DNA of 64,000 nt, taken from NCBI GenBank assembly GCA_018660835.1, contig JABJJN010000040.1, positions 221,586-285,585 on the forward strand, given 5' to 3'. The notes under the pieces are model-generated. The model had not been told where the DNA came from, searched no databases, and was given only the letters and a program-made list of their open reading frames with translations. This stretch comes from Gemmatimonadota bacterium. Lineage in GTDB: Bacteria > Latescibacterota > UBA2968 > UBA8231. Of this stretch, positions 46,839 to 55,174 are shown piece after piece. The position numbers were made by a program, and so were the translations under genes. Within the stretch, counting starts at the first letter, position 1. Every line of letters begins with the position of its first letter.

Positions 46839-48431
46839 GTGAGTGCTCCTGCACGGATTCTCGTGGTCGAAGATGAAGGTATCGTTGGCCTCGATATCCA
46901 GAGTAAGCTTGAGGCGATGGGCTACGACGTGCCCAGCGTCGTTTCCACGGCGGCAGATGCGATCAGCGCCGCCGAACGCATGCGGCCCGATCTCGTGCTC
47001 ATGGACATCCAGCTCGAGGGTGACATGGACGGCGTGGATGCGGCGCGACGTATTGGCGATGACTATGAGATCCCCGTCGTCTATCTCACAGCCTATTCAG
47101 ATGAGACAACACTGGCGCGTGCCAAGACCGCCCAGACATTCGGTTACTTGCTCAAGCCCTTCGAGGAACGCGAACTCTATACAACGGTCGAAATCGCCCT
47201 GTTTCGGCATCGAGCAGAGACCGACAAGGCGCGTCTGGAAGAGCGAGTACGGCAAGCCGAGAAGATGGAAGCAGTGGGCCAGTTGTCGGCAGGAATCGCC
47301 CACCACTTCAACCTGATGTTGCAGGGGATCATTGGAAATCTCGACCTCGCCTCCATGTCGGCCACAGACGACCTGCGGCCATTTCTTCACGACGCGACAT
47401 ACGATGCGGAACGCGCTGCACGGCTCATTCGTCAGCTCATGCTTTTCCACAAGGACGAAGAGCAATCAACCCACACGCGTCTCGATGCCTTGGATCTGCT
47501 GCGTGAGATCACCGATGTGTGTCAGAGTGTTTTCCCCCGTGATGTTGAATTCCATGTAGATGTTCCGGAACGCCTTCCTGTATTGCGCGGTCATCGAGAT
47601 CAGTTGCGACAGTGCATCGTCAATCTCTGCGCCAACGCCCGTGATGCAGTCTCCCAGCCATTGCCAGGTGGAGGCAAGAGCAACAAAGAAGCGCGCATCG
47701 AATTGCGCGCCGCCGCCTTGCGAGCAGATCAGACGCCCAGCAAAGCGCCTCCTGGAGCTGGATCGAGTATTGCCTATTTGCGCGTTGACGTCGTCGACAC
47801 CGGGATCGGCATGGATGCAGCGACGCGTGAACGAATCTTTGAGCCCTTCTTCACGACCAAGACAATCGCAGGACCCGCTGGCCTTGGTCTGGCGGCTGCC
47901 TTTGGCATCGTCAGGGACCATGACGGTTGGATCGAGTGCGTTAGCGAACCCGAGCAGGGGACGACGATGTCGGTCTTCTTGCCTCTGGGCCGATCCAGCC
48001 CGGACGATCAGCCGGCGATTCCAGTCACCGATTCGATTGCCACCACGGGCGCCCTCGACCTGCGTCCACTACGGGGCGAGGAATCAGTGCTCGTCATCGC
48101 AGATGTAGACCGATTCCGCAAGATTCTCGACCTGATGTACGAGCGCCACGGATACAAGGTTCACCTTGGGCGCGACCCACGCGATGGCGTCGAGTTGTTC
48201 CGACACGAACATGAGCAGATTGATCTTGTTGTGCTGGGGCTGACACAACCGGGGGCGCCGGCTGAGGACCTGTTGACACAGATGCTGAAGATCTCGTCTC
48301 GCGCCCGGGTTCTGGTGGTGACTGCACAGACACGACCACTTAGCGTCTGGAAGGGCGCCGCTGGTGTGCTGATGCAGCCCTTCAACACCTACCAGTTACT
48401 GAAGACCACACGCCAGATTTTAGATCGTTGA
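46839..48431 (+). CDS. Hybrid sensor protein: receiver - histidine kinase - degenerate receiver
   Basis: The cytoplasmic 530-residue protein (GTG start, AGGAGAAG nine bases upstream) starts with a receiver whose phospho-acceptor is Asp56 (DLVLMDIQLEG) and Lys106 (LLKPFEE). A coiled region leads to the H-box AVGQLSAGIAHHFNLML (His155), the HATPase with N-box-like CIVNLCANARDAVS, G1 VVDTGIGM and F/G2 EPFFTTKTIAGPAGLGLAA. The C-terminal receiver is degenerate: Gly replaces the phospho-acceptor Asp (LVVLGLTQPG) and Gln the Lys (LMQPF), so it is a pseudo-receiver. It converges two bases from a membrane kinase. Confidence 0.85.
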   Translation: MSAPARILVVEDEGIVGLDIQSKLEAMGYDVPSVVSTAADAISAAERMRPDLVLMDIQLEGDMDGVDAARRIGDDYEIPVVYLTAYSDETTLARAKTAQTFGYLLKPFEERELYTTVEIALFRHRAETDKARLEERVRQAEKMEAVGQLSAGIAHHFNLMLQGIIGNLDLASMSATDDLRPFLHDATYDAERAARLIRQLMLFHKDEEQSTHTRLDALDLLREITDVCQSVFPRDVEFHVDVPERLPVLRGHRDQLRQCIVNLCANARDAVSQPLPGGGKSNKEARIELRAAALRADQTPSKAPPGAGSSIAYLRVDVVDTGIGMDAATRERIFEPFFTTKTIAGPAGLGLAAAFGIVRDHDGWIECVSEPEQGTTMSVFLPLGRSSPDDQPAIPVTDSIATTGALDLRPLRGEESVLVIADVDRFRKILDLMYERHGYKVHLGRDPRDGVELFRHEHEQIDLVVLGLTQPGAPAEDLLTQMLKISSRARVLVVTAQTRPLSVWKGAAGVLMQPFNTYQLLKTTRQILDR

Positions 48432-48432
48432 G

Positions 48433-50208
48433 TCAGGTGACTGGATTGTCATCAACACTGAAACGCAGGGTGAAGTGAGCGCCCTGCGTGGCCTGGGCAA
48501 CGGTGACCTCCCCCGCGAGTTGGCGCGTCAGGATCACAATAAGTTTCAGTCCGAGTGAATCCCCCCCCAACTCAAAATCGGCTGGCAATCCGACACCATC
48601 ATCGGCGACATCCAATCGATACAGAGAGCCTTCTTCGGCTTGAAATCTGATATCGACGATGCCACTGTCCCGACTGGCGAGGCCGTGCTTCAGCGCATTC
48701 GACACCAGTTCATTGATGATCAAGCCACAGGGAATCGCCTGGTCGATCCCTAGATGAACGTGCTGCGCGTCGACACGCAGATCGAGGGTCTGATTATCTC
48801 GTCGATACGTCTGATACAGTGTAATGGCCAGACTGTTCAGGTAGTCGTGAAAGTCGACCCGTGCGAGATCTTCGCTCAGATACAGTGTTTCGTGAATCAG
48901 AGCCATCGCCTTGATGCGACTCTGGCTGTCGCTGAAAAGTTCACGTGTACGATCACCAACATCGTGGCCGGACTGAAGATTCAGCAGACTTGAGATGATC
49001 TGTAGATTGTTCTTTACACGGTGATGAATCTCCTTCAGCAGGACTTCCTTCTCGTACAGGCTACGGCGTGTCTCCTGCTCCGCACGAATTCGCTCGGTAA
49101 TGTCTGCCGCCGTGGCGATAAAACCTGCCAATCGGCCGTCTCGATCCTGGAAGGCAGCCACACTCAGAAGCACTGGAATCGTCGTCCCGTCACGCTGACA
49201 GATCTGCCCCTCGCGCGCCACCACGCCTGCATCAAGATCCAGGTCGAACAGCCCCTGGTTGGTGAACAACCCATCCACATCTTCGAACAGATGAGTGGCT
49301 GAACGCCCAAGTAGATCGCCTTCCTCATAGTCAAGTAGTCGCGCTGTGGCCTGGTTGACGCGGCGAATTGAGCCATCCGTGTTCATGACGACGAGCACGT
49401 CGCGCATACTATCGACGACGCGATCAAGGAAATCCGCCGACACGGTAGTGAGTGCCAGTTCACGACTCATATGGTTGAAGCTGTGGGCCAGATCCCCCAT
49501 TTCATCACGACTGACCACCGGTACCATCTCCCCGAGTTGCCCACCTGCAATTCGTTCTGTCGCGCGAGCCATCTGGCGCACCGGGCGTAGCGTGTTGCGT
49601 ACATAGAAGAGACTGGCGCCCAACACGAGCAGATTCACCATGGTCACGATCCACAGAATTTCTTTGGAGATGCGCCGAGCTGTGTCTTTGGCTACATCAA
49701 GAGACAGCCCGATCCGCAACGTCGCCACCCGGTTGTTCGTATCACGCAGCCTAAGGGAAGTCGAGTCGACTTCGGCAAGTCCCGCCCCATCCAAGACAGG
49801 CACAACGACATCCATCACCGCCTGTCCTCGCCACATCGCTTCGTGGTGTATGGACTTGTCGGCAGCCAAGGCGACGACCGTCTCTTGATCGCGATAGGTC
49901 CTGCCCGACTCTGTGGTATCCGTATGCGCGATCACGGTGCCCGTCGGAGACTGGACCATGACATACACGGCCCCCACTCCCTGCCCGATCAACTCGATGA
50001 CAGGTTGCAGACGCTCAGTGTCCTGCCGACGAAAGGCGCTGATGAGTTCTGGATTCTGACTGAGACCTGTACCAAGGGCTGTGCCTGTCCGTATTGCATC
50101 TGACAGGAGTTCCTCCGTCGCGGCCTGCCGACTCAACAGCGTAACGGCGACGACCGACAACAGGAAAATTGGCAGGAAGAGGACGAGAAGTTTTTCGATG
50201 ATACGCAT
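48433..50208 (-). CDS. Membrane sensor histidine kinase, HisKA_2 type
   Basis: Of 591 residues, about 8-28 form TM1 (LLVLFLPIFLLSVVAVTLL), 30-180 a periplasmic cache-like sensor domain with FRRQDTERLQPV, about 185-205 TM2 (ILWIVTMVNLLVLGASLFYV), then HAMP, a PAS domain (about 265-385; DRVVDSMRDVLVVMNTDGSIRRVN), and a HisKA_2 dimerisation/H-box (KEIHHRVKNNLQIISSLLNLQ, read as EIHHRVKNNLQ) followed by HATPase (ELVSNALKHG, VADDGVGLP). It lacks a receiver. HisKA_2 kinases usually phosphorylate a separate response regulator; no orphan receiver lies next to it except those in this region. Converges with the hybrid kinase, two bases apart. Confidence 0.86.
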   Translation of the reverse strand: MRIIEKLLVLFLPIFLLSVVAVTLLSRQAATEELLSDAIRTGTALGTGLSQNPELISAFRRQDTERLQPVIELIGQGVGAVYVMVQSPTGTVIAHTDTTESGRTYRDQETVVALAADKSIHHEAMWRGQAVMDVVVPVLDGAGLAEVDSTSLRLRDTNNRVATLRIGLSLDVAKDTARRISKEILWIVTMVNLLVLGASLFYVRNTLRPVRQMARATERIAGGQLGEMVPVVSRDEMGDLAHSFNHMSRELALTTVSADFLDRVVDSMRDVLVVMNTDGSIRRVNQATARLLDYEEGDLLGRSATHLFEDVDGLFTNQGLFDLDLDAGVVAREGQICQRDGTTIPVLLSVAAFQDRDGRLAGFIATAADITERIRAEQETRRSLYEKEVLLKEIHHRVKNNLQIISSLLNLQSGHDVGDRTRELFSDSQSRIKAMALIHETLYLSEDLARVDFHDYLNSLAITLYQTYRRDNQTLDLRVDAQHVHLGIDQAIPCGLIINELVSNALKHGLASRDSGIVDIRFQAEEGSLYRLDVADDGVGLPADFELGGDSLGLKLIVILTRQLAGEVTVAQATQGAHFTLRFSVDDNPVT

Positions 50209-50384
50209 GTAGCAGCCCGGGCAGAGCAGTCAGCGGCGATCATACCCGTCGTCAGAAAACAGGCAGACAGGTCCGTGTATGCGCCCGAACATAGGCGATC
50301 CACTTCGTACTCGACAGAATCGAATCCGCAGAGGCGGCGGCCGTTGTTTCCCTTAGAAGGCGTCAGACGGGAAATCGCTTCTAG

Positions 50385-50525
50385 TCATATACCGAGTTCC
50401 TCTTCCCGCGCAAACCGATCACGGGGCTCGGCCTGCCAGAGACCGGAAAGGAAGGCTGTCAATGCGAGAGCCAGAGGTGCTGCTGCGACTACGGCGACCG
50501 TGTAGAGGACCGACGAGACTTTCAT
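50385..50525 (-). CDS. Small single-span membrane protein, 46 aa
   Basis: The ATG at 50525 is preceded by AGGAGCAGCGAAG (AGGAG eight bases away), a strong ribosome binding site. The 46-residue product has a hydrophobic stretch of about 22 residues (LYTVAVVAAAPLALALTAFL) and a charged cytoplasmic C-terminus (AEPRDRFAREEELGI). I do not recognise a named family; it resembles the many short, single-helix accessory subunits of respiratory or transport complexes (CydX/CcoS style), but no partner gene confirms that. It lies 114 bases downstream of the small membrane gene at 50640, same strand, upstream of the membrane kinase. Confidence 0.55.
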   Translation of the reverse strand: MKVSSVLYTVAVVAAAPLALALTAFLSGLWQAEPRDRFAREEELGI

Positions 50526-50639
50526 CTTCGCTGCTCCTGAGGCGGGGGTGGGTGGGTGGAAGAAGAAAACCCGCTCTTCACCCGATCTATAGCAACGCCT
50601 GTACCACCCTCATGATTCTACCCCACTCCGCGAAACGCC

Positions 50640-51011
50640 TCAGAAGGGCTTTTGGATTGCCAGATAGGCGGCCACGAGGAACAGGCCCCAGGCCCCCCAC
50701 CATAGCGGTCGCATGAGCTGCGGAAGCCGACGGAAGAGTGTTGCACTTGCACCGAAAGCAAACCAGATGGCAATCTTGGCGAAGACCCACCCAGGCCATG
50801 GCCACATGATCTGGTAGCGGGCCAATAGGCCGAAGCCGCCGACGAGAGAGATCAGCAGGCCGATGCCGTGGGCAGCGGACAGCAACTTGCGTCCCGAGTC
50901 TCCCCCTTGAGCCAAGCCACCGACGGAAAGAAGAATCAGAGAGATGCCGCCAAGATGAAGCCACAGATAGAATTCGATGGTCATTTTTTTACCCGAGATT
51001 GTGTCAGACAT
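50640..51011 (-). CDS. Small integral membrane protein (four helices)
   Basis: The product is about 123 residues from ATG 51011 (or 114 from ATG 50984, MTIEFYLWLHLGG; a TTG at 51017 is also possible). It has four hydrophobic helices at about 15-35, 44-65, 70-92 and 97-118, with an Arg/Lys-poor layout and conserved-looking His/Trp residues (FYLWLHLGG, AAHGIGLL, MWPWPGW). Such four-helix membrane proteins, some annotated SirB-like, occur widely with unknown role. It could share an operon with the 46-residue protein. The strand orientation is opposite to the island starting at about 51063. Confidence 0.6.
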   Translation of the reverse strand: MSDTISGKKMTIEFYLWLHLGGISLILLSVGGLAQGGDSGRKLLSAAHGIGLLISLVGGFGLLARYQIMWPWPGWVFAKIAIWFAFGASATLFRRLPQLMRPLWWGAWGLFLVAAYLAIQKPF

Positions 51012-51062
51012 AGCCAATAGAAACGGGTCGTCGCTCCATGCTAGCGACGGCCCGCAGGCAGA

Positions 51063-51097
51063 AATATAGTGGACCCACCCAAGGAACTCGACCCCTC
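51063..51097 (-). other. tRNA 3'-end-like sequence (possible attachment-site remnant), left copy
   Basis: On the minus strand it reads as the T-arm and acceptor stem 3' end of a tRNA (GAGGGGTCGAGTTCC then CTTGGGTGGGTCCA). It is 30/35 identical to the tRNA-Thr(TGT) 3' end at 61941-61975, including an adjoining AATATA. No anticodon arm or 5' half is present. Confidence 0.5.
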
Positions 51098-51154
51098 GGC
51101 GCAGGGGCCAACCTGGCGTGCGCCTCCGGCAACGGCAGAATGGGTTCGTTCGAC

Positions 51155-51202
51155 TCGACGATTACGTCGAATCCTCCCTCGCAGACTCGACGATCTCGTC
51201 GA
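51155..51202. promoter_or_regulatory. Two palindromic enhancer-type sites upstream of the sigma-54 promoter
   Basis: TCGACG-ATTA-CGTCGA (51155-51170) and TCGACG-ATCT-CGTCGA (51187-51202), with flanking GA-C and A-T also shared, are 32 bp apart centre to centre (three helical turns). They lie 120-155 bases upstream of the predicted start site, the usual distance for an NtrC-type activator. Confidence 0.7.
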
Positions 51203-51290
51203 ATACGAAATGCGAGCGGCGCTCGTGGAGCATCTCTTGTTTTGTATAAGTTATTGTTTTTATGCACCTTGCATACTCCACCTACGTTCC

Positions 51291-51306
51291 TGGCACAACC
51301 CTTGCA
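51291..51306 (+). promoter_or_regulatory. Sigma-54 (-24/-12) promoter
   Basis: TGGCAC-AACCC-TTGCA matches the RpoN consensus perfectly: GG and GC with ten bases between. Start would be near 51317, 52 bases before the ATG of the downstream gene. Confidence 0.88.
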
Positions 51307-51368
51307 AGGTCAGGCTCAACCGCGGTCAACCCGACCGCATCGACAGCAACTCACCATGGAGGAACACC

Positions 51369-51938
51369 ATGAAACGCCTGACCCTCTTTGCGCTGGCCGC
51401 CCTGGCCACCACCATCACCTTCACCGACGCCCAGGCGCAGGGCGGTGGCCCCGACGGTCCGCCTGCCATCGACGAGAACGCCGACGGGATCGCCGACGGC
51501 CGCGCCCGCACGCACCGCGGACGCGGTCACCGGGGAGCTCGTGGCACGGGTCCGGTGGGCGAACTTCTTGGCGACCTGACGGACGCGCAAAAGGCAGAAC
51601 TGCAGGCGTTGCGCGAGTCTCTGCGTGAATCGGACGTAACCCGCGAGGCAGCCCATGCTTCGATGCAGGAGAAACTCGCCGAGTTCGGCGTCGAGTTGCC
51701 CTCTATCGAGGAGATTCAAGTCGAGCGTGAGGCGGCCCGGACCGAGCACCAGGCACAGCGCGAAGCCGTGCGGAACCTGGTCGAGGGCCTGAAGGCAGAA
51801 GGTGCCACGCGTGAGGAGATCCGCGAAGCCCTCACCGACGCCGGTTACGAGCCACCGGCCCGTGGGCGACGTGGTCGGGGAGCGCGGGGCCCACGCGGTT
51901 CCACCCCACCAGTCGACGCTGCAGAAGGCGACGAGTAA
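51369..51938 (+). CDS. Secreted Spy/CpxP-like (LTxxQ) protein
   Basis: From ATG 51369 (GGAGG seven bases before it) the product is 189 residues. A signal peptide of about 24 residues (MKRLTLFALAALATTITFTD) is followed by a Gly/Pro-rich segment with a partial calcium-loop-like DENADGIADG and a run RTHRGRGHRGARG. The core has LTDAQKAELQALRESLRES, resembling the LTxxQ motif of Spy/CpxP periplasmic chaperones, followed by charged helices (about 85-160) and a Gly/Arg-rich tail. It is the first gene behind the sigma-54 promoter. The frame is open far upstream, but that part is not protein-like. Function is inferred, not proven. Confidence 0.6.
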   Translation: MKRLTLFALAALATTITFTDAQAQGGGPDGPPAIDENADGIADGRARTHRGRGHRGARGTGPVGELLGDLTDAQKAELQALRESLRESDVTREAAHASMQEKLAEFGVELPSIEEIQVEREAARTEHQAQREAVRNLVEGLKAEGATREEIREALTDAGYEPPARGRRGRGARGPRGSTPPVDAAEGDE

Positions 51939-52023
51939 CTCACCCTCGTGGGGGCGGCCGGGGCTTGAACTCCGGCCGCTCACCACTTCCATCCTGGCCC
52001 TGGAGCCATTACGTTAATCCACC

Positions 52024-52695
52024 ATGCGACGCTTTGCCCCCCACCTCCTCATTCTCCTGGCCACGGTCGGTACCTTACGTGCTCAGACACCGGCCGCCGA
52101 GCGCATCGGCTACGTCGACGCCGACCGCGACGGCATCAACGACCTGTTCCGTGACGGCAACGGCGATGGGATCGACGACGTGAGCGCCCGGGCCTACCCA
52201 CACTGGTTCGCCTTCGTCGACGAGGACGGAGACGGAGTCAACGACCGCTTCATCGACCGTGACGGCGACGGCGTCAACGACCTCGACGGGCGTTTCGCCG
52301 ACCGCGACCAGGATGGCCACTGCGACAACATCGTTGACCATGACGGCAACGGGCGCAACGACATCACCGGTCTGCCGTACACGCCGCTATCCCTCAACGG
52401 CTACCGATTCGGCCGCGTCTTCGAAGAACATCGCCGCGTGCCCCCGCACTTCCGCGACGAGGACGGCGACGGCATGCATGACGCGCTACGCGGCTTCCAT
52501 CGGGAGATGCAGATGCGGCTCGAGCATGGCCGCGACCTATTCCTCGATGAGGACGGGGACGGCATCCACGACGGCCGCCAGCTACGATTACCACCACGCG
52601 GTCCCGCGCTGGAGCGCGGACGCGGCGGCCCCAAGCGCCAACCGCCGCCGCCGCGTGAGCGACGCCGGCCACCGCCCCGTCGCGGCAAGCAATAG
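52024..52695 (+). CDS. Secreted calcium-binding protein with eight DxDxDG-type loops
   Basis: The 223-residue product begins with a signal peptide (MRRFAPHLLILLATVGTLRA). The mature part contains eight loops of the form DxDxDGxxD (DADRDGIND, DGNGDGIDD, DEDGDGVND, DRDGDGVND, DRDQDGHCD, DHDGNGRND, DEDGDGMHD, DEDGDGIHD), like EF-hand/thrombospondin type 3 or dockerin-like calcium sites. Spacings vary, so this is not a canonical paired EF-hand. The C-terminal 45 residues are Pro/Arg-rich (RRRPPPRRGKQ). It is the second gene of the sigma-54 unit, 85 bases after the first and two bases before the barrel gene. Likely exported and calcium dependent; the precise role is unknown. Confidence 0.75.
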   Translation: MRRFAPHLLILLATVGTLRAQTPAAERIGYVDADRDGINDLFRDGNGDGIDDVSARAYPHWFAFVDEDGDGVNDRFIDRDGDGVNDLDGRFADRDQDGHCDNIVDHDGNGRNDITGLPYTPLSLNGYRFGRVFEEHRRVPPHFRDEDGDGMHDALRGFHREMQMRLEHGRDLFLDEDGDGIHDGRQLRLPPRGPALERGRGGPKRQPPPPRERRRPPPRRGKQ

Positions 52696-52697
52696 CC

Positions 52698-53807
52698 ATG
52701 GCACGCTGGCTGCCCGTCGTGGTGCTGCTGACCGGTCTCGTGCGTACCGACGCACAGATTGTGCCCCGTGTCGAGATCTACACCGCCTACACGGACAACG
52801 TCTTCAGCAACTACCAAGCGCAATCCGACTGGATGACCTTCAGTTACCTTGACTTCGACCTGGCGCTGACGTCGCAGATCGATCTGTTCTATGCTGGCTC
52901 GGCTTCGGTGTTCACGGACAACGACGACCTGTTCAGTCACACCCACCGGATCGGCCTGACCCGCTACCTTCACTGGGATGAGGAGATGTGGGTGACGGGG
53001 GCCATCGACGCAGCCCTGCGCCTGGACCGCTCGACTTATGACTTCCGCGACTACCTGCTTGGCCACGGTGTCCTCGAGATGCGCTACCGGCCCGGGTCCG
53101 CAGCTTGGGTCCTGAGCGCGGCCTACGAGACGAAAGTGCAGGAGTACACGCACTCGACCGATTACAGTTTCTGGGAAAACCGCGCGCGGGCTCGCTGGAG
53201 CAGGACGCTTCGCCCCGGTACCTCGCTGCAGCTGCGTACCGAGCTGGCGACCAAGAGCTACCTGCGCGAGGCCGACCCGGACCTGCTGACCGAGGTGCTG
53301 TTCGGCTCCACAAATAGAGACCGGCATCTGCTACAGTGGGAGGGCGGCCTCCGTATCGGTCAATCCCTGGCGGACTGGGCTGGTCTGCAGTTGGAGGCGT
53401 CCCGCCGGCAGAATTTGGGGGGCTCAGGCCGCCTCGACGCCGGCGTTCTCGATACGGACGACGATCTCTTCGACGATCGCTTCAACTACGAAGGGCAGAG
53501 CCTCGGTGCTCGTCTCAAAGTCCTCGGTGACTGGGGCTCCGAGATTTCCGTCGGCGCCCGCCACGAGACTAGGGACTTCGTCGATCGCGTGGCGTATGAC
53601 CTGGACGGTTACTCCCTGGGGACGATGCGGTCGGACTCGCGGCTGTCCCTGAGCCTCGGCGTGCAGAAGACCTTCTGGTTCGACAGCCCCTGGTTGTCCG
53701 AGATCAACCTCCAGCTCGATCTGATGCGCCGCGACACCGACTCCAACGACCCCTACTACGATGCGACCAGCCACACGGTAACCACGGGGATCCAGATCGA
53801 CTTCTAG
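52698..53807 (+). CDS. Outer-membrane beta-barrel protein
   Basis: The 369-residue product has a signal peptide (MARWLPVVVLLTGLVRTDAQ) and a mature part of alternating amphipathic strands rich in Trp/Tyr/Arg with Asp/Asn turns (for example FTDNDDLFSHTHRIGLTRYLHW, EYTHSTDYSFWENRARARW, GLQLEASRRQNLGG), ending GIQIDF with C-terminal Phe, the signature needed for assembly into the outer membrane. There is no plug or TonB box. It belongs to the sigma-54 unit, immediately after the calcium-binding protein, suggesting a cell-surface complex. Its end overlaps the convergent activator gene by four bases. The subfamily is not recognised. Confidence 0.78.
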   Translation: MARWLPVVVLLTGLVRTDAQIVPRVEIYTAYTDNVFSNYQAQSDWMTFSYLDFDLALTSQIDLFYAGSASVFTDNDDLFSHTHRIGLTRYLHWDEEMWVTGAIDAALRLDRSTYDFRDYLLGHGVLEMRYRPGSAAWVLSAAYETKVQEYTHSTDYSFWENRARARWSRTLRPGTSLQLRTELATKSYLREADPDLLTEVLFGSTNRDRHLLQWEGGLRIGQSLADWAGLQLEASRRQNLGGSGRLDAGVLDTDDDLFDDRFNYEGQSLGARLKVLGDWGSEISVGARHETRDFVDRVAYDLDGYSLGTMRSDSRLSLSLGVQKTFWFDSPWLSEINLQLDLMRRDTDSNDPYYDATSHTVTTGIQIDF

Positions 53808-55165
53808 CGCATGCCGTATTTCTCCAGCTTGTAACGCAGATTGCGCTCCGTAATACCGAGGCGGGTCGCCGCCTGGCTCTGATTGCCACCGGTCGCGGCC
53901 AGCGCTTCGCCGATCGCTTCGCGTTCCATGTGCTGGACGCGGTCCGGCAGTGCGGCGTCAACATCATCGATGTCCGATGTGCCCTCAGCCCCACTGTCGA
54001 TGATCTCCTGCGGCAGATCGGCTCGATCCAGTACCTCGCCGCGGGACATGACGACGGCGCGCTCAATAACGTTCTGCAGCTCGCGCACGTTGCCTGGCCA
54101 GGGTTGGCGCAGCAGCAGGTCGAGAGCGTCTCGCGAGATCCCCCTGATGGAGCGTCCGTTTTCCTCCGCATACCGGGCCAGGAAGGTCTCGACCAGCGCT
54201 GGGATGTCACCCCGCCGCTGACGCAGCGGCGGCAGATGAATGGTGACGACATTGAGGCGGTAGAGCAGATCCTCGCGGAAGACGCCCGCCGCGACTGTGG
54301 CGGCCAGATCGGCGTGGGTCGCCGAGAGCAGGCGCACATCTACGGGGATCGGCTCGGAGGCACCAACGCGTTCGATGGTCCGCTCCTGCAACACCCGCAG
54401 CAGTTTGACCTGTACCGGTGCGGGGATCTCGGCCAACTCATCAAGAAACAGGGTGCCGCCATCGGCTTGCTCAAAGCGCCCTCGGCTCATTTCGACGGCG
54501 CCGGTGAAGGCGCCCTTCTCGTGACCGAACAGTTCGCTCTCGATGACATTCTCGTTGAGGGAGGCGCAATTGACGGCGACGAAAGGCCCCTTGCACCGGG
54601 GACTGGCTTCGTGCAGGGCGCGGGCGACGAGCTCCTTGCCGGTACCAGACTCACCAAGGATGACGACACTGGTCCGCGACGGCGCGACGCGCGCCACGAC
54701 ATTGAGGGCTTCCTGCATGGCCGGGTCGGCGGACACCAGGCCTTGCAGCAGCGGCGACTCCTGCAGGTCTCGAAGCAGCGATTCGGTCTCCGTGCCCTGT
54801 TGACGCCGGAGAAGGGCGCCCTCAACCAGGGCATCGAGCTCGTCGAGGTCGATGGGTTTCTCAAGATAGTGGCAGGCGCCGCCCTGCAGAGCGTCGACGG
54901 CGCCAGCGACCGTGCCATAGGCGGTGACGATAATGACCTCGACGGCTGGATTGATATCATGCGCCTCACGCAGGACACCGAGGCCATCGAGCTCCGGCAT
55001 GCGGTAGTCGGTGATGATAACGTCGACGAGATGGCCGCGCAGACAGTCGATGCCGGCGCGCCCATTCGCCGCCTCGAGCACGTCAAAGCCCTGCGCTCGG
55101 ACATGGCCGGCGAGCGCCTCCCGCTGCGCCGCCTCGTCGTCGATGATGAGAATTGTTCTTTGCAT
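53804..55165 (-). CDS. Sigma-54-dependent NtrC-type response regulator
   Basis: The 453-residue transcription activator has a receiver domain (acidic pair IIDDE, phospho-acceptor Asp53 in [13 protein letters not shown], Lys in [11 protein letters not shown]), an AAA+ domain with Walker [15 protein letters not shown], the sigma-54 contact loop EKGAFTGAV, Walker [13 protein letters not shown] and arginine-containing [11 protein letters not shown], and a C-terminal Fis-type HTH ([24 protein letters not shown]). It is the most likely activator of the sigma-54 promoter at 51291, on the other strand of the same module. It follows its cognate kinase by nine bases. Confidence 0.95.
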   Translation of the reverse strand: MQRTILIIDDEAAQREALAGHVRAQGFDVLEAANGRAGIDCLRGHLVDVIITDYRMPELDGLGVLREAHDINPAVEVIIVTAYGTVAGAVDALQGGACHYLEKPIDLDELDALVEGALLRRQQGTETESLLRDLQESPLLQGLVSADPAMQEALNVVARVAPSRTSVVILGESGTGKELVARALHEASPRCKGPFVAVNCASLNENVIESELFGHEKGAFTGAVEMSRGRFEQADGGTLFLDELAEIPAPVQVKLLRVLQERTIERVGASEPIPVDVRLLSATHADLAATVAAGVFREDLLYRLNVVTIHLPPLRQRRGDIPALVETFLARYAEENGRSIRGISRDALDLLLRQPWPGNVRELQNVIERAVVMSRGEVLDRADLPQEIIDSGAEGTSDIDDVDAALPDRVQHMEREAIGEALAATGGNQSQAATRLGITERNLRYKLEKYGMR

Positions 55166-55174
55166 CCTGATTCG

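Noticed and set aside
51004..51267. Minus-strand frame covering the tRNA-like repeat and palindromes
   Set aside because: No ribosome binding site, no recognised motif, overlaps the palindromic sites; treated as non-coding.
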